Assembly (NCBI RefSeq): GCF_900100485.1
Contig: NZ_FNDH01000003.1
Span: forward strand, 62,001-126,000
From: Nitrosomonas sp. Nm132
GTDB taxonomy: Bacteria > Pseudomonadota > Gammaproteobacteria > Burkholderiales > Nitrosomonadaceae
Direction: 5' to 3'
Length of the DNA stretch: 64,000 nt
Numbering within the stretch: the first letter of the stretch is position 1; each line of letters starts with the position of its first letter. The notes under the pieces were generated by a model. That model was not told the origin of the DNA. It saw only the letters and a list, made by a program, of their open reading frames with translations, and searched no databases. The position numbers and the translations under genes are program-made. Positions 29,859-41,446 of the stretch are shown piece by piece.

Positions 29859-30518
29859 TTATCTACTTGTCACAACACCACTCAATCCTATTTTCTTTAG
29901 TTGCTCATACCCTTCTTCCGCTGCCTTCCGTGTTGGAAAAGGACCAACACGCACGCGGACCATTTCATTATTGCCTACTTTTATGGTCTCAATGTAAGCA
30001 TTAACGCCGCTAGCTGCAAGATTTTGTTGTTGTTGCTTTGCTTTAGTCGCATCAGCAAATGCGCCCAACTGGATTACAAACGCTCCTTCAGCTTTTGGAG
30101 AACCCATTTTTGCAGAATCGCCTTTCGGAGAATCAGTTCTAGTAACTTGAGTTGTAGGTTTGGTATATTGGGGTTTGGAAGAAGGTATGGGGATACGTGA
30201 AGTACTATACAATTCAGCCGATTCCTCATCTGTCTGTGAAAACTCTGGCGTACTGAATGGCAATGGCTCTTCTGATCTCGTATTTGCATTGATATCATGA
30301 TCAAGTGATTCGCCAGGCATCATCCAAGGAGAGGATTCACTTGCCAAATCCTCAGACGGAATAAGAATATCAACTTCTTGCTGCTCCTGTTTAGGTTCAC
30401 TGTCAAGAATCATTGGTAAAAATACAACCGATAAGATGACTAATGTAACAGCCCCCACTACACGTCTTCGCGCACGTTTCCTCAGCAGTGCTTCTTCTTC
30501 ACTAATATTTCTGACCAT
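29859..30518 (-). CDS. dedD: SPOR-domain cell division protein (DedD-like)
   Basis: The 219-residue protein has a cytoplasmic basic start, one transmembrane segment (about residues 19-38, RVVGAVTLVILSVVFLPMIL), a low-complexity Ser/Pro-rich linker and a C-terminal SPOR domain (about 145-218, GAFVIQLGAFADATKAKQ). SPOR domains bind denuded glycan strands at the division septum. The folC-dedD-cvpA-purF order is the same as in E. coli, which supports the dedD assignment. Confidence 0.88.
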   Translation of the reverse strand: MVRNISEEEALLRKRARRRVVGAVTLVILSVVFLPMILDSEPKQEQQEVDILIPSEDLASESSPWMMPGESLDHDINANTRSEEPLPFSTPEFSQTDEESAELYSTSRIPIPSSKPQYTKPTTQVTRTDSPKGDSAKMGSPKAEGAFVIQLGAFADATKAKQQQQNLAASGVNAYIETIKVGNNEMVRVRVGPFPTRKAAEEGYEQLKKIGLSGVVTSR

Positions 30519-30554
30519 TTGAGTTACCTTTTGATCATTTATAACTTAGTTCCT

Positions 30555-31838
30555 CTATAATACCGCTAATACAGCACTTACTGTATAAAACGAACCAAAA
30601 ACGCATATTCTATCATTTTCAGTAGCATGCTCACGAGCAAATACATAAGCTGTCATGGCATTTGGAAAAGCATGAATCTTATCCTCATTTGTTATTCCGA
30701 TTTTTTTTAATGCCTGAATAATTTCATCAGATGAAGCACCACGAGCTATATCAGTACTTGCTACCAACCATGTGTCCACATACTTTTTCAAAGCCTGCAC
30801 AACAGAAGCAATATCCTTGTCCTTCAACATTCCAATAACCCCATAAGTATACTGATGAAAGCCTAAAGCGCCAAGATTATCAGCCAGTACCCGTGCAGCC
30901 GCAGGATTATGCGCTACATCTAGAATCGTTGCTGGTTTTCCTGGTAAAACCTGAAATCTACCTGGCAAGGATATTTCCAGCAGACCTCGCCGCACATCAC
31001 TTGCAGTAACTGGCAGTTTGTCTCTGAGCACACCCAATGCAGTTAAACAGATACTGGCATTTTTTAATTGATAAATTCCACGTAAGGCAGGATGGGGTAA
31101 GGAAGAATAGCCACCTACTGGTCCCTTATAATCCCACTGAATATTGTCAACTTTATAATTAAAATCATCACCAATACAAAAAAATTTTGCATCTATTGCA
31201 TTGATCTGTTTACGTACGACTTCCGGAAGATTTGGCTCACCACAGATAGCAATCTTATTTTTCCTAAAAATACCTACCTTTTCAATTCCGATTTCTTCCC
31301 GTGTACTACCGAGATAATCCATATGATCTAAATCAATATTAGTCAGGATGGCACAGTCTGCATCAAACACATTGACAGCATCTAAACGCCCGCCTAATCC
31401 TACCTCTAAAATCGCGACATCCACTTTGGATTGAGTGAACAAATGCATTGCCGCCAAGGTCCCAAATTCAAAATAGGTCAAAGAGGTATCACAACGAAGC
31501 CTTGCTGATTCTATGACATCAAAAGCGTAACAAAGCTCCTCGTCTGAGACTGCTTTTTGTTCAATACGAACGCGCTCGTTATATTTCAGCAGATGAGGAG
31601 AGGTATAACATCCCACGCGATACCCAGCACAACTGAGAATTGATTCAAGCATGGCACAGGCTGAACCTTTTCCATTGGTACCTCCGACCGCAATAAGTGG
31701 AAATGTGGGAATAAGACCCACAGTGTCTTTCACCTGCCTTACCCGAACCAACCCCATATCAATGACTTTGGGATGAAGATGTTCAAGGTACAACAACCAA
31801 TCAGTTAACGAAGTGGGTTTTGCGGTTTTTTCCGCCAT
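30555..31838 (-). CDS. folC: Bifunctional folylpolyglutamate/dihydrofolate synthase
   Basis: The 427-residue ATP-dependent ligase adds glutamate to dihydropteroate and to folates. The P-loop is GGTNGKGSACAMLE (about residues 52-65), and conserved Mur-ligase-type motifs include EVGLGGRLDAVN and ILDVAHNPAAA. Length is normal. It lies between accD (100 bases upstream) and dedD in the conserved accD-folC-dedD order. Confidence 0.95.
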   Translation of the reverse strand: MAEKTAKPTSLTDWLLYLEHLHPKVIDMGLVRVRQVKDTVGLIPTFPLIAVGGTNGKGSACAMLESILSCAGYRVGCYTSPHLLKYNERVRIEQKAVSDEELCYAFDVIESARLRCDTSLTYFEFGTLAAMHLFTQSKVDVAILEVGLGGRLDAVNVFDADCAILTNIDLDHMDYLGSTREEIGIEKVGIFRKNKIAICGEPNLPEVVRKQINAIDAKFFCIGDDFNYKVDNIQWDYKGPVGGYSSLPHPALRGIYQLKNASICLTALGVLRDKLPVTASDVRRGLLEISLPGRFQVLPGKPATILDVAHNPAAARVLADNLGALGFHQYTYGVIGMLKDKDIASVVQALKKYVDTWLVASTDIARGASSDEIIQALKKIGITNEDKIHAFPNAMTAYVFAREHATENDRICVFGSFYTVSAVLAVL

Positions 31839-31938
31839 CGAGATATCTCAACGAGGCTAAAGATTGTTGAATAGCTATAGGGTTATGCTATCCACCAATC
31901 AGATCTAACATTAATATAATTACGTATCAAATTTCTCT

Positions 31939-32835
31939 CTAATCAAGAGAGGGCATTACCGTTTGCTGAGATACGGAAACCGGTGTACGCATTAACAATG
32001 TACATAAATTAACTAACTTCTCACGCATCCCTCTACGATCGACAATTAAATCCACTGCACCATGCTCTAACAAAAATTCAGCTCTCTGAAAACCATTGGG
32101 AAGTGTCTGACGCACCGTTTGCTCAATTACACGCGGTCCTGCAAAACCAATTAACGCCCCCGGCTCGGCAATAACGATATCTCCAATAAAAGCAAAACTC
32201 GCTGATACACCACCCATGGTCGGATCAGTCAATATCGAAATAAAAGGTAATTTCTCTTTACTCAGTCGGGTAAGCGCCGCCGATGTTTTTGCCATCTGCA
32301 TCAGGGAGAACAGTCCTTCCTGCATGCGCGCACCTCCACTCGCTGCAAAGCACACAAAAGGCAAATGCTGCTCGATACATACTTGTACAGCACGGACAAA
32401 GCGTTCACCTACGACAGATCCCATGGACCCCCCCATGAAACCAAACTCGAAAGCTGCCACAACCACTGGTATCGCCTTGATATTACCCTGCATGACTACC
32501 AGGGCATCATCTTCATTCGTACTCTGATTGGCTTGTGTCAATCGATCGGTATAACGCTTACTGTCTTTAAATTTGAGTGGATCTTGAGGCGCTACTTCCG
32601 CTCCGATTTCTTTACGCCCTTCCGGATCCAGTAATATATCAATTCGTTTTCTGGCAGAAATACGATTATGATAAGCGCACTTAGGACAAACATCTAAGTT
32701 TTTAACCAGATCGGTGCAATACAATACTGCCTCACAAGAAGCGCATTTACTCCATAATCCTCCTGGCACCGCCTTCTTTTCACCATTTTCTTTACGCTTG
32801 ATTTTAGGGGGAATAATGCGTTGGAACCAGCTCAT
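31939..32835 (-). CDS. accD: Acetyl-CoA carboxylase carboxyltransferase subunit beta
   Basis: The 298-residue subunit pairs with AccA to transfer CO2 from biotin to acetyl-CoA, giving malonyl-CoA. An N-terminal zinc finger with CASC (near residue 31) and CPKC (near 53) precedes the crotonase-fold carboxyltransferase domain with [22 protein letters not shown] and [10 protein letters not shown]. It follows trpA by 6 bases, a classic gene order, so it is probably cotranscribed with the trp genes. Confidence 0.97.
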   Translation of the reverse strand: MSWFQRIIPPKIKRKENGEKKAVPGGLWSKCASCEAVLYCTDLVKNLDVCPKCAYHNRISARKRIDILLDPEGRKEIGAEVAPQDPLKFKDSKRYTDRLTQANQSTNEDDALVVMQGNIKAIPVVVAAFEFGFMGGSMGSVVGERFVRAVQVCIEQHLPFVCFAASGGARMQEGLFSLMQMAKTSAALTRLSKEKLPFISILTDPTMGGVSASFAFIGDIVIAEPGALIGFAGPRVIEQTVRQTLPNGFQRAEFLLEHGAVDLIVDRRGMREKLVNLCTLLMRTPVSVSQQTVMPSLD

Positions 32836-32841
32836 AGCTTT

Positions 32842-33672
32842 CTAACACTCATCATTTGAGATACTCGTATTATTAATTTCATCAAGCGCAGCACGCAGAG
32901 ATCTCACTAAGTTACTAACATTATCCAACAAAGCAGAGCGAGTGGAATTTTCGATTTCTTCAATAATACGACTTCCCACAACCACTGCATCAGCCAGCTC
33001 CGCCACTGTCTTTGCTGCGGCTCTATCCCGGATCCCGAAACCCACTCCAATAGGAATAGAGATGCATGCACGCACCTCTGCCAGTTTATCGCGTACCTCA
33101 CCTAAATCAAGATGTGAGGCTCCTGTGACACCTTTCAATGACACATAGTAAACAAAACCTTTTGCCAATTTCGCTACTTTCTCTACTCGAGCTTTAGGTG
33201 TGGTCGGCGACAATAAAAAAATAGGATCAATCTCTTGATCTTTGAGTTGCTGCACCCATTCCTCACATTCCTCCGGCGGATAATCAACAATTAAAATACC
33301 ATCCACCCCGGCTTCCTTTGCCGCCACTGCAAAATTGCCACGTCCCATCGCCTCGACTGGATTAGCATAACCCATTAATACCACAGGAGTTGCCGTATTT
33401 GTTTTTCTAAATTCAGCTACCATCGCCAACACATCTTTTAAACCAACATGATGCTGCAACGCCCTTTCGGATGAACGCTGAATAGTCGGACCATCTGCCA
33501 TAGGATCAGAAAATGGTACTCCTAGCTCAATAATATCAGCCCCTGCTTGCACCAGATCATGCATCAGCATAACTGTCATTACCGGTTCTGGATCACCCGC
33601 AGTAATAAATGGAATCAGTGCTTTTTTATTTTGGGCTTTGAATGCAGAGAAAGTCGATGCAATACGATTCAT
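32842..33672 (-). CDS. trpA: Tryptophan synthase alpha chain
   Basis: This 276-residue TIM-barrel subunit cleaves indole-3-glycerol phosphate. Catalytic Glu is in ELGVPFSDPMADGPTIQ (about residues 50-66) and catalytic Asp in GILIVDYPPEE. The frame extends to a TTG at 33702, but the ATG at 33672 (MNRIASTFSAFK) gives the family N-terminus. Neither start has an ideal ribosome-binding site. It follows trpB by about 96 bases and precedes accD. Confidence 0.96.
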   Translation of the reverse strand: MNRIASTFSAFKAQNKKALIPFITAGDPEPVMTVMLMHDLVQAGADIIELGVPFSDPMADGPTIQRSSERALQHHVGLKDVLAMVAEFRKTNTATPVVLMGYANPVEAMGRGNFAVAAKEAGVDGILIVDYPPEECEEWVQQLKDQEIDPIFLLSPTTPKARVEKVAKLAKGFVYYVSLKGVTGASHLDLGEVRDKLAEVRACISIPIGVGFGIRDRAAAKTVAELADAVVVGSRIIEEIENSTRSALLDNVSNLVRSLRAALDEINNTSISNDEC

Positions 33673-33768
33673 CTTCAAATAAGTATTATCTAGTGGACGC
33701 AAAGTTAGGATTGCTTTTGGATTCAGGAATAATTGTCATTGATGAATCTTTCTTAAAGAAAATTCAAT

Positions 33769-34968
33769 TTAGAATACTATCCCGGACTGTTGTGCTACGG
33801 TAACCATATCCTTATCCCCCCGTCCCGACAGATTAACCAGCAGCAATTTGTCTTTGCCGAGAGAAGGAGCAAATTTAGCCGCATAAGCTAGAGCGTGGCT
33901 GGATTCAAGCGCCGGAATGATTCCTTCAAAACGACACAAGGCATGAAAGGCTGACAGAGCTTCATCATCCGTTATTGCCACATATTCGGCCCGACCACAA
34001 TCTTTGAGCCATGAATGCTCAGGCCCCACACCAGGATAGTCCAGTCCGGCAGAAATAGAGTGCGTTTCGATAATCTGACCATTATCATCCTGAATCAGGT
34101 AAGTACGGTTACCATGCAAGACTCCCGGCCTGCCTGTCACCAAGGTGGCAGCATGTTGATGGGTATTGATTCCCTTACCCGCAGCTTCCACACCAATCAT
34201 ACGAACATTGTTATCCGCTATGTAAGGATAAAATAAACCAATAGCATTTGACCCACCTCCTACACAGGCAATCAATGCATCGGGCTGGCGTCCATACTCC
34301 TCTTCCATTTGTACTCTGGCTTCCCGTCCAATAACGGCTTGAAAATCCCGTACCATCATTGGATAGGGATGCGGACCGGCAACCGTTCCAATAATGTAAT
34401 AGGTATTTTCAACGTTAGTCACCCAATCTCGCATCGCTTCATTTAGTGCATCCTTAAGTGTACGAGAACCAGATTCAACTGGTATCACCGTAGCACCAAG
34501 CAACTTCATTCGATAAACATTAGTTGCCTGACGCTTCACATCTTCCGAACCCATATAAACGACGCATTCCATGCCATAGCGCGCAGCAACGGTCGCACTT
34601 GCAACACCGTGCTGGCCCGCACCCGTTTCAGCAATCACTCGCGTTTTGCCCATGCGTTTTGCCAGTAATGCTTGCCCCACGGTATTGTTTATCTTATGAG
34701 CCCCTGTGTGATTCAGATCTTCTCGCTTAAGCAAGATCTGAGCACCACCAAGATGCGCTGACCAGCGCTTGGCATGATAAATTGGACTAGGTCGCCCGAC
34801 GTAATGTTTGAGTTCATGATTAAATTCTGCCTGGAAATCGGCATCATCCCGAAAGTGCCGATACTGAGCAAGTAATTCATCAAGTGCTGCAATCAGTGTT
34901 TCTGCTACAAATGTTCCACCATATGGGCCAAAATGCCCTTGCTTGTCAGGAAGATCATAAATCTTCAC
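33769..34968 (-). CDS. trpB: Tryptophan synthase beta chain
   Basis: The 399-residue PLP enzyme condenses indole with serine. The PLP lysine is in [11 protein letters not shown] (about residue 91), and the phosphate-binding loop is GGGSNAIG. It begins at a GTG (34968) that lies inside the end of trpF. The choice is supported by AAGGAG eight bases upstream and by the family N-terminus [19 protein letters not shown]. The 14-base overlap with trpF indicates coupling. Confidence 0.96.
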   Translation of the reverse strand: MKIYDLPDKQGHFGPYGGTFVAETLIAALDELLAQYRHFRDDADFQAEFNHELKHYVGRPSPIYHAKRWSAHLGGAQILLKREDLNHTGAHKINNTVGQALLAKRMGKTRVIAETGAGQHGVASATVAARYGMECVVYMGSEDVKRQATNVYRMKLLGATVIPVESGSRTLKDALNEAMRDWVTNVENTYYIIGTVAGPHPYPMMVRDFQAVIGREARVQMEEEYGRQPDALIACVGGGSNAIGLFYPYIADNNVRMIGVEAAGKGINTHQHAATLVTGRPGVLHGNRTYLIQDDNGQIIETHSISAGLDYPGVGPEHSWLKDCGRAEYVAITDDEALSAFHALCRFEGIIPALESSHALAYAAKFAPSLGKDKLLLVNLSGRGDKDMVTVAQQSGIVF

Positions 34969-35596
34969 AATTCTTGACTCCTTGCATAAAAGCAGAAATT
35001 TTGTTCACATCCTTAATACCCTTCGCGACTTCTACGCCACTGGATACATCCACGGCCCATGGCCGAACTTGTCTAATCGCATTTACCACATTATCAGGAT
35101 TAAGCCCCCCTGAAAGCACAAGTGGCAGAGGAAAATCTGATGGAATCAAATTCCAGTCAAATACCTGACCGGTACCACCTGGCATCCCTGCCGCATAGGT
35201 ATCTAATAGTAATCCTTTGGCATTTTGGTAAAGCTTTCCGTATTGTAACAAATCCATCCCCTCCCTGACACGCAAAGCTTTAATATATGGCAACATAAAT
35301 TGGTCACAAAATTCGGGTGATTCCTCTCCATGAAACTGCAGCAGATTCACGCCAGCTATGGTGGAAGTTTCTTCTACCCATTCTGGAGAAGGATCAACAT
35401 GAACGCCCACCGCACTCACAAAAGGTGGCAACCGCAATACTATCTCGCGTGCCTGAATGGGCGAAATAAAACGCGCACTCTGCGGCCAGAATACAAATCC
35501 AATTGCGTCCGCTCCATGCTGTACTGCTACCAATGCATCTTCAACTCGGGTTATACCACAAACCTTGACACGAACCGATACAAAATTCTTCTCCAT
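34955..35596 (-). CDS. trpF: Phosphoribosylanthranilate isomerase
   Basis: The 213-residue TIM-barrel enzyme isomerises phosphoribosylanthranilate in tryptophan synthesis. It has the N-terminal catalytic Cys motif [11 protein letters not shown] (residues 11-21), the catalytic Asp in [15 protein letters not shown] and the phosphate-binding [10 protein letters not shown]. The trpF-trpB-trpA order without trpCDE is usual in betaproteobacteria, where the anthranilate genes lie elsewhere. Confidence 0.95.
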   Translation of the reverse strand: MEKNFVSVRVKVCGITRVEDALVAVQHGADAIGFVFWPQSARFISPIQAREIVLRLPPFVSAVGVHVDPSPEWVEETSTIAGVNLLQFHGEESPEFCDQFMLPYIKALRVREGMDLLQYGKLYQNAKGLLLDTYAAGMPGGTGQVFDWNLIPSDFPLPLVLSGGLNPDNVVNAIRQVRPWAVDVSSGVEVAKGIKDVNKISAFMQGVKNCEDL

Positions 35597-35619
35597 CTTT
35601 TTTATATAATTACGTAAAT

Positions 35620-36459
35620 TTACCCGCTGAGTTTCCTGCTCTCCTCTATCTCCCCACCTGACCGATTGGCGCCCAGCATAATAGTCGCAAATGGAGATGG
35701 ATTAAAAGTGGGCAAATTCCATTTAGTATCATAAGTAATCCCTGCTAGATACAACCCGTGAGGAGAGAATGTCGGCGCAGCAAGTGTTCGATCATGACTT
35801 TGCAGTAACATCTGTATCCATACAGGAGAATATTTACCTTGACCAATATAAACTAAGCTACCAACAATATTACGTACCATGTGATGCAAGAAGCCATTAG
35901 CACGAAATTCAAAAATGAAAAGGTGGTCATATTGCGCAATCTCTAGCATGGTTAAATTTCGTACCGGATTCCTCGCTTGACACTCGGCTGTGCGGAAGGC
36001 ACTAAAATCATGCTCACCCAACAACATGCCTGCTGCCTGTTGCATTTTTTCAAGATCCAATGGCTTATGAAACCACCCGACTTTTCTTTGATAGATCCCA
36101 GGACGGATGGGATGATTCAGCAAGCAATAAAGATAACGCCGCTCAATAGCACAAAAACGTGCATGAAACCCTTCACCAACTTCTGATGCCCACAATACGG
36201 CAATATCATCAGATAATAGCGCATTAGTCCCTCGCACCCATGCGCTCAAAGGCCGTCGCACGGTCGTTTCAAAATGAATCACTTGGTACAATGCATGAAC
36301 GCCCGCATCTGTCCGACCTGCTGCAACGACTCCAACTCTATGACAAGCAATTTTGGATAATGCAGCCTCCAGCTCACTTTGAATCGAGATGCAGGCAGGT
36401 TGACTTTGCCAGCCATGATACCGCTCTCCGTTATATTCTAGAATTAAGGCTATTCTCAC
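35620..36459 (-). CDS. truA: tRNA pseudouridine(38-40) synthase
   Basis: The 279-residue enzyme modifies uridines 38-40 of the anticodon stem. The catalytic Asp lies in AAGRTDAGVHALYQVIHF (about residues 46-63). The second family segment, DFSAFRTAECQARNPVRN, is near residues 152-169. It appears to start at a GTG (36459) with no strong ribosome-binding site. Its position between fimV and trpF is conserved. Confidence 0.95.
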   Translation of the reverse strand: MRIALILEYNGERYHGWQSQPACISIQSELEAALSKIACHRVGVVAAGRTDAGVHALYQVIHFETTVRRPLSAWVRGTNALLSDDIAVLWASEVGEGFHARFCAIERRYLYCLLNHPIRPGIYQRKVGWFHKPLDLEKMQQAAGMLLGEHDFSAFRTAECQARNPVRNLTMLEIAQYDHLFIFEFRANGFLHHMVRNIVGSLVYIGQGKYSPVWIQMLLQSHDRTLAAPTFSPHGLYLAGITYDTKWNLPTFNPSPFATIMLGANRSGGEIEESRKLSG

Positions 36460-36533
36460 AAGAATATAACAACCAAAATGCTCATCTGTTTCCAGATATC
36501 GTAATCAGAGTGCTTTGAAATTTCAATAAATTA

Positions 36534-38903
36534 CTATTTTAGATTTTCCAACATTGATCTTGCGACAACTTGTTGCTCTTCATCTCCCTCATGGATAACT
36601 TCCTCCAGGATCTCTTTGGCGCCTTCCCTATCATCCATCTCAAGATAAGCCTTCGCCAGATTAATTTTTACAGCAATCTCATTCCAGGGCGTACCTTCAT
36701 CTTTGGCATGGACGACATCTTTATTTATCTTTTCAGGTTCGTCATCCAAGTCCAGTTTAATATCGGCAAAATTAAATTTAGTTAATTTTGCATCATCGCG
36801 TGGTGATAAAGATTCTACCTCATCCATCGCTGTCACTGATCCGGAAGACGCTTTTAAAGCGCCTGGAAAATCTATACTGAATGGTATATTTCTCTCCTCT
36901 AAAGAAACCTCCTTATCCGTTTGATCAGCTTCAAGATTCAAAGCAAATTCATGACTGGATATAGGCTCCCCTTTTGTTACCAGTATTTCGGACTCATTCG
37001 TATCTTGAGCGCGGTTTGCCGGGACAATCGATAAATCATTGTCAATATTTGCCATATCAAATTTGATTTCATGATTTGGCCCAGTAGAAATATCTTCCAC
37101 CTGGTCAAATTCAATTTTGGCATGATCATGATCCGAATCGGCATTTCGATCATTGACAAAATATCTTTCATTTATGTTTTTGCCAAAAAAGAACCTAGAA
37201 GAAGATTCGGATAGATTACTTTTTGACTCTTCAGCACTCGATCTAGAATTTTCAAAAAATTTAGATACTGAATCTTTTTTCCCATCCTGCACATTATCCA
37301 AACCCTTCGCTGGCGCCGGTGTTAATTCTGCCATGCATGAGGCAGCCATATTGTCTTTCGTAACTGCTCCAGCATACTCAAAAGCATCATCCATATCGTC
37401 ACTTCTCTCTCTTCTTCGGCGAAGAATGGATATACCCAGCCAACTCATGAGCAGAACCACAAGCAACCCTCCCACTAATTCCAAATTATCTGTAATAAAA
37501 CCCATAATTTGATCAGGCAAAGCAATCTCTATCGCTTCGGAAGAAGTAGGTGGTTGAACTTGGTCCGCCGTCCGCTCTGGAATAACAGGCGGCGTCGGCA
37601 TGATCTTCTCAGAGCGCTCAACATGATCTATTTCATGTATTGGCGCTGAATCTATTAAATCTCCGGAAGCTGCTTCAGCTGGCGGAAGCGGCGCTGACAT
37701 TATCGCTGACTCCGCTTGCGCGACAGATTGCTCTGCCTGGATTTGAGCTTCCGTCATGCCTGTGCCCTTAATCTCGATCAGGCGCTGTAATCTTTCAATA
37801 TTTTGTTCCAATAAAGTAACCCGTTCATTGGCCTCTTTCAGAGCACGATCTTTAGCGATGGTATCCTCCTCCATCATTTGTAGATAGTCTTGTGCAGCGT
37901 CGGCTTTTTCCCCATTAAGATTCCCAATAGCTTGAGCGCTTTCAAGCTGCTCACCTTTTGAAACGATCAATACTTCTTCAGGTGATTTATTTTTTACTGC
38001 AGGGCCTTCTTCCGCAAGAGCCGTGGATATCTTTCCTGCTGCAGATCGCCTCAATTCTGCCTTTGATGAGGAACCCATTGCCGCATCAGCCATTCTTTGT
38101 CGGTAAGCATGCCAGTCAGCAGCTTGCATCTTAATCTCACGATTTGCTTCTATTCGACCAATAGCAGAAATTTCATTTTGATCGGGAACACGCAGAACTA
38201 CCCCGGCCTTCAGCAAATTCATATTTTTTTCGAAAAAAGCATCTCGATTTGCTTGATAAAGCGCAACCAGCATTTGATTAAGATCAACTCCCCGGGGCGT
38301 AATTTGCTTAGCGATTTTAATCAACGTATCGCCTCGCGCAACAGGACCATAAGCACTCATTCCCTGCTTATATGAAGTCACCCCACTACCCACTGATCTC
38401 TGATCGGTACTACTTTGTGGTTGGATAGCTTCACTCGATGCTAGGGTCGTCTGGGGCAGATCAGGCGTTCGCTGGATTATCGGTTTAGCTGACGCGACTG
38501 TTTGTGTATCGGCTGGATCAAGCAGAACGGTATACTCGCGCAATAAACGCCCCGATGACCAGCTTAGCTCTATCAGTAAATTTACGAATGGCTCATCGAC
38601 TGTTTGCGGTGAAGTAACTCTAATATAAGGTTGACCATTAACGCGCTTCTCCACCGAAACATTCAACGAGGCATGATAAGGCGCATAAGTCACGCCCGCC
38701 TGACGAAAAGCTTCAGGTGAGGCCACACGCGCCGTCAAAGACGGTATCTCATCTTCGACTACAGAAACGAGCTCTATCTCTGCTTTAAGCGGTTGTCCTA
38801 GAGACGAACCTAAAGTTAATTTCCCTAGCCCAGCTGCATAAGCCAGCCAAGGCAACATGAGCAAAATTATTAACCAACACGCTCTAAAATAAATCTTATT
38901 CAC
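36534..38903 (-). CDS. fimV: FimV-like peptidoglycan-binding inner membrane protein
   Basis: The 789-residue protein has a signal peptide (cleavage near AYA-AG, residue 23-24). The FimV N-terminal domain begins LGKLTLGSSLGQPLKAEIEL. A LysM-type region follows (about 185-250, GPVARGDTLIKIAKQITPRG), then a coiled coil (about 350-390) and a transmembrane helix near residues 480-500. A long acidic cytoplasmic part ends in the FimV C-terminal TPR-like domain (VKINLAKAYLEMDDREGAKEIL). In Pseudomonas FimV organises the pole, type IV pilus assembly and cAMP signalling. The GTG start at 38903 has GAGGA seven bases upstream. Confidence 0.92.
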   Translation of the reverse strand: MNKIYFRACWLIILLMLPWLAYAAGLGKLTLGSSLGQPLKAEIELVSVVEDEIPSLTARVASPEAFRQAGVTYAPYHASLNVSVEKRVNGQPYIRVTSPQTVDEPFVNLLIELSWSSGRLLREYTVLLDPADTQTVASAKPIIQRTPDLPQTTLASSEAIQPQSSTDQRSVGSGVTSYKQGMSAYGPVARGDTLIKIAKQITPRGVDLNQMLVALYQANRDAFFEKNMNLLKAGVVLRVPDQNEISAIGRIEANREIKMQAADWHAYRQRMADAAMGSSSKAELRRSAAGKISTALAEEGPAVKNKSPEEVLIVSKGEQLESAQAIGNLNGEKADAAQDYLQMMEEDTIAKDRALKEANERVTLLEQNIERLQRLIEIKGTGMTEAQIQAEQSVAQAESAIMSAPLPPAEAASGDLIDSAPIHEIDHVERSEKIMPTPPVIPERTADQVQPPTSSEAIEIALPDQIMGFITDNLELVGGLLVVLLMSWLGISILRRRRERSDDMDDAFEYAGAVTKDNMAASCMAELTPAPAKGLDNVQDGKKDSVSKFFENSRSSAEESKSNLSESSSRFFFGKNINERYFVNDRNADSDHDHAKIEFDQVEDISTGPNHEIKFDMANIDNDLSIVPANRAQDTNESEILVTKGEPISSHEFALNLEADQTDKEVSLEERNIPFSIDFPGALKASSGSVTAMDEVESLSPRDDAKLTKFNFADIKLDLDDEPEKINKDVVHAKDEGTPWNEIAVKINLAKAYLEMDDREGAKEILEEVIHEGDEEQQVVARSMLENLK

Positions 38904-39064
38904 AGAGATATCCTCACATTTCTTGGAATAGGATGCATGCTACCACCGACTTTACTTACAAAAATAAGAATTATCCTGTATCACAGGCCAATCCAAGTAA
39001 TTCCAATGATCAGGGAAGATAAAAAACAACATCTCTTCCCTTCATTTCTTGAGAAAGAATTATT

Positions 39065-40177
39065 TTAATTCTCGATCAGTATCCGTAGCATTCTACGTAA
39101 CGGCTCTGCTGCTCCCCACAGTAGCTGATCGCCCACTGTAAATGCGGAAAGATACTCACCACCCATATTAAGCTTACGCAATCGGCCAACATGAACATCC
39201 AGCTTGCCGTTAACAGCAACTGGCGTCAGTTCTTTTGTTGTCCTTTCCCGCTCATTAGGAATGACTCGCACCCAATCATTTGACTGAGCGATGATATCCT
39301 CGATTTCATCCAACGGAATATCATGCTTAAGTTTGATCGTCAATGCTTGACTATGACAACGCATTGCACCAACCCGGACACAGATACCATCAACTGGCAC
39401 AGGTTCATTGATATGCCCCAGGATTTTATTTGTCTCTGCCTGACCTTTCCACTCTTCACGACTCTGCCCATGAGCAACCTCCTTGTCAATCCAAGGAATC
39501 AAGCTTCCCGCCAGAGGTACGCCAAAATTCTCAATAGGAAATTTTTTGTCACGCAGTTTTTCTGCAACTTCACGGTCGATATCCAGAATATTTGAAGCTG
39601 GATCACTCAACAGATTCTCTGCCACACGGTGGGTTTCGCCCATTTGCTGAAGCAACTCCCGCATATTCTGGGCGCCTGCACCCGAGGCTGCTTGATAGGT
39701 CATCGCGCTCATCCATTCGACCATGTTTTTTTCGAATAAACCACCCACTGCCATCAGCATCAAGCTCACGGTACAGTTACCACCTATGTAATTCTTCACG
39801 CCATCATGCAAGGCTTGCTTGATAACAGGCATGTTGACGGGATCAAGAATGATGACAGCATCATCTTTCATTCTAAGTGTCGATGCAGCATCAATCCAAT
39901 GACCTTTCCATCCAGACTCGCGTAACCTACCAAAAATCTCATTGGTATAATCACCTCCCTGGCAGGATATGATGATATTCATCTTCTTGAGTTCTGCTAT
40001 ATCATATGCATCCTTAAGGGAGGGTGTTTCTTTACCGATATCTGGCCCCCTCCCACCTTTCTGGGAAGTTGTGAAAAAAACTGGTTCTACCAATGAGAAA
40101 TCATCTTCTTCACGCATGCGCTGCATAAGAACGGATCCCACCATACCACGCCAACCTACAAAACCTACTTGTTTCAT
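39065..40177 (-). CDS. asd: Aspartate-semialdehyde dehydrogenase
   Basis: The 370-residue enzyme reduces aspartyl phosphate for lysine, threonine, methionine and diaminopimelate. The NADP-binding start is [19 protein letters not shown]. The active-site Cys is in [14 protein letters not shown] (about residue 134). The HSQALTIKL segment carries the catalytic His near residue 277. It lies between leuB and fimV, a conserved betaproteobacterial/pseudomonad arrangement (leuB-asd-fimV-truA). Confidence 0.96.
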   Translation of the reverse strand: MKQVGFVGWRGMVGSVLMQRMREEDDFSLVEPVFFTTSQKGGRGPDIGKETPSLKDAYDIAELKKMNIIISCQGGDYTNEIFGRLRESGWKGHWIDAASTLRMKDDAVIILDPVNMPVIKQALHDGVKNYIGGNCTVSLMLMAVGGLFEKNMVEWMSAMTYQAASGAGAQNMRELLQQMGETHRVAENLLSDPASNILDIDREVAEKLRDKKFPIENFGVPLAGSLIPWIDKEVAHGQSREEWKGQAETNKILGHINEPVPVDGICVRVGAMRCHSQALTIKLKHDIPLDEIEDIIAQSNDWVRVIPNERERTTKELTPVAVNGKLDVHVGRLRKLNMGGEYLSAFTVGDQLLWGAAEPLRRMLRILIEN

Positions 40178-40354
40178 TTAGTTTTCTATAACCCTTACGC
40201 TGAATGATCTTGTCTATTTAATCTTGGGTAGTTCTTGACTATTAATGCTGATCAACGAGATGAATTACAAGTTGTAAAAGCCTAAATCCAAATTAAAAAT
40301 GGGCAGATAAATCTGTAATCGCTTCCGTGACTTATTTGCCTACCTGTAGCATAT

Positions 40355-41416
40355 CTATAAATTTGCCAGTACAGCATCACCCATTTCTATCGTACCAACT
40401 TTTTTCATGCCAGGCTCGTAAATATCATTGGTACGAAAACCCTGCGCCAACACTTTTCTAACTGCGTTCTCAATCCGTAAAGCAACGTCTTCCTGAGCAA
40501 AAGAGTAACGTAACATCATCGCTACTGATAGTATCGTTGCTAACGGATTGGCTATGTCTTTCCCTGCAATATCCGGCGCAGATCCATGAATCGGCTCATA
40601 CAATCCCTTATTTCGATCATCTAACGATGCAGATGGCAGCATACCGATTGAGCCAGTCAGCATGGAAGCTTCATCGGATAAAATATCGCCAAACATGTTA
40701 CCCGTCACGATTACATCAAACTGCCTGGGATCACGCACCAACTGCATTGCGGCATTATCGACCAGCATATGGGAAAGGTTTACATCCGGGTACACCGCAG
40801 CCGTTTCAGTAACCACATCACGCCATAATTGGGTACACTCCAGCACATTCATTTTATCCACAGAGCATAGCCGACCTTTTCGTTTGCGTGCTGCTTGAAA
40901 AGCGACATGCGCAATTCGGCGTATCTCAGCCTCGCTATAAATCATGGTGTTAAAACCTACACGCTGACCATCTCGTTGCTCAATCCCTCTGGGTTGACCA
41001 AAATAAATATCACCTGTCAATTCACGGACAATCAGGATATCCAGCCCAGAGACAATTTCAGGTTTCAACGTCGAAGCACTGGCTAATTCAGGATATAAGA
41101 TAGCTGGCCGTAGATTAGCAAATAGGTTAAGCTCCTTACGAATAGCAAGCAGCCCTTGTTCGGGACGTTTCTCACGAGGCAAGCTATCATATTTTGGGCC
41201 ACCCACAGCGCCCAGCAGCACAGCATCTGCTTCGGTAGCAAGCCTACGGGTTACTTCCGGAAACGGCTCACCAGCGGCATCCACTGCGCACCCACCCAGT
41301 AAACCAGACTCGAGCTCAAGCTTTAGTCCATCACTTCTAAGCGCCATCAATACTCGCTCAGCTTGGGTAGTAATTTCCGGACCAATCCCGTCACCAGCCA
41401 AAACAGCAATTTTCAT
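40355..41416 (-). CDS. leuB: 3-isopropylmalate dehydrogenase
   Basis: The 353-residue beta-decarboxylating dehydrogenase carries out the third step of leucine synthesis. It starts [14 protein letters not shown] and has [14 protein letters not shown] near residue 135. The family signature [24 protein letters not shown] includes the Mg2+-binding Asp residues. It is separated from asd by 177 bases without a gene and follows leuD by 30 bases. Confidence 0.97.
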   Translation of the reverse strand: MKIAVLAGDGIGPEITTQAERVLMALRSDGLKLELESGLLGGCAVDAAGEPFPEVTRRLATEADAVLLGAVGGPKYDSLPREKRPEQGLLAIRKELNLFANLRPAILYPELASASTLKPEIVSGLDILIVRELTGDIYFGQPRGIEQRDGQRVGFNTMIYSEAEIRRIAHVAFQAARKRKGRLCSVDKMNVLECTQLWRDVVTETAAVYPDVNLSHMLVDNAAMQLVRDPRQFDVIVTGNMFGDILSDEASMLTGSIGMLPSASLDDRNKGLYEPIHGSAPDIAGKDIANPLATILSVAMMLRYSFAQEDVALRIENAVRKVLAQGFRTNDIYEPGMKKVGTIEMGDAVLANL

Positions 41417-41446
41417 ATTATTCTTCTCCGAAACGGAAATTTCATC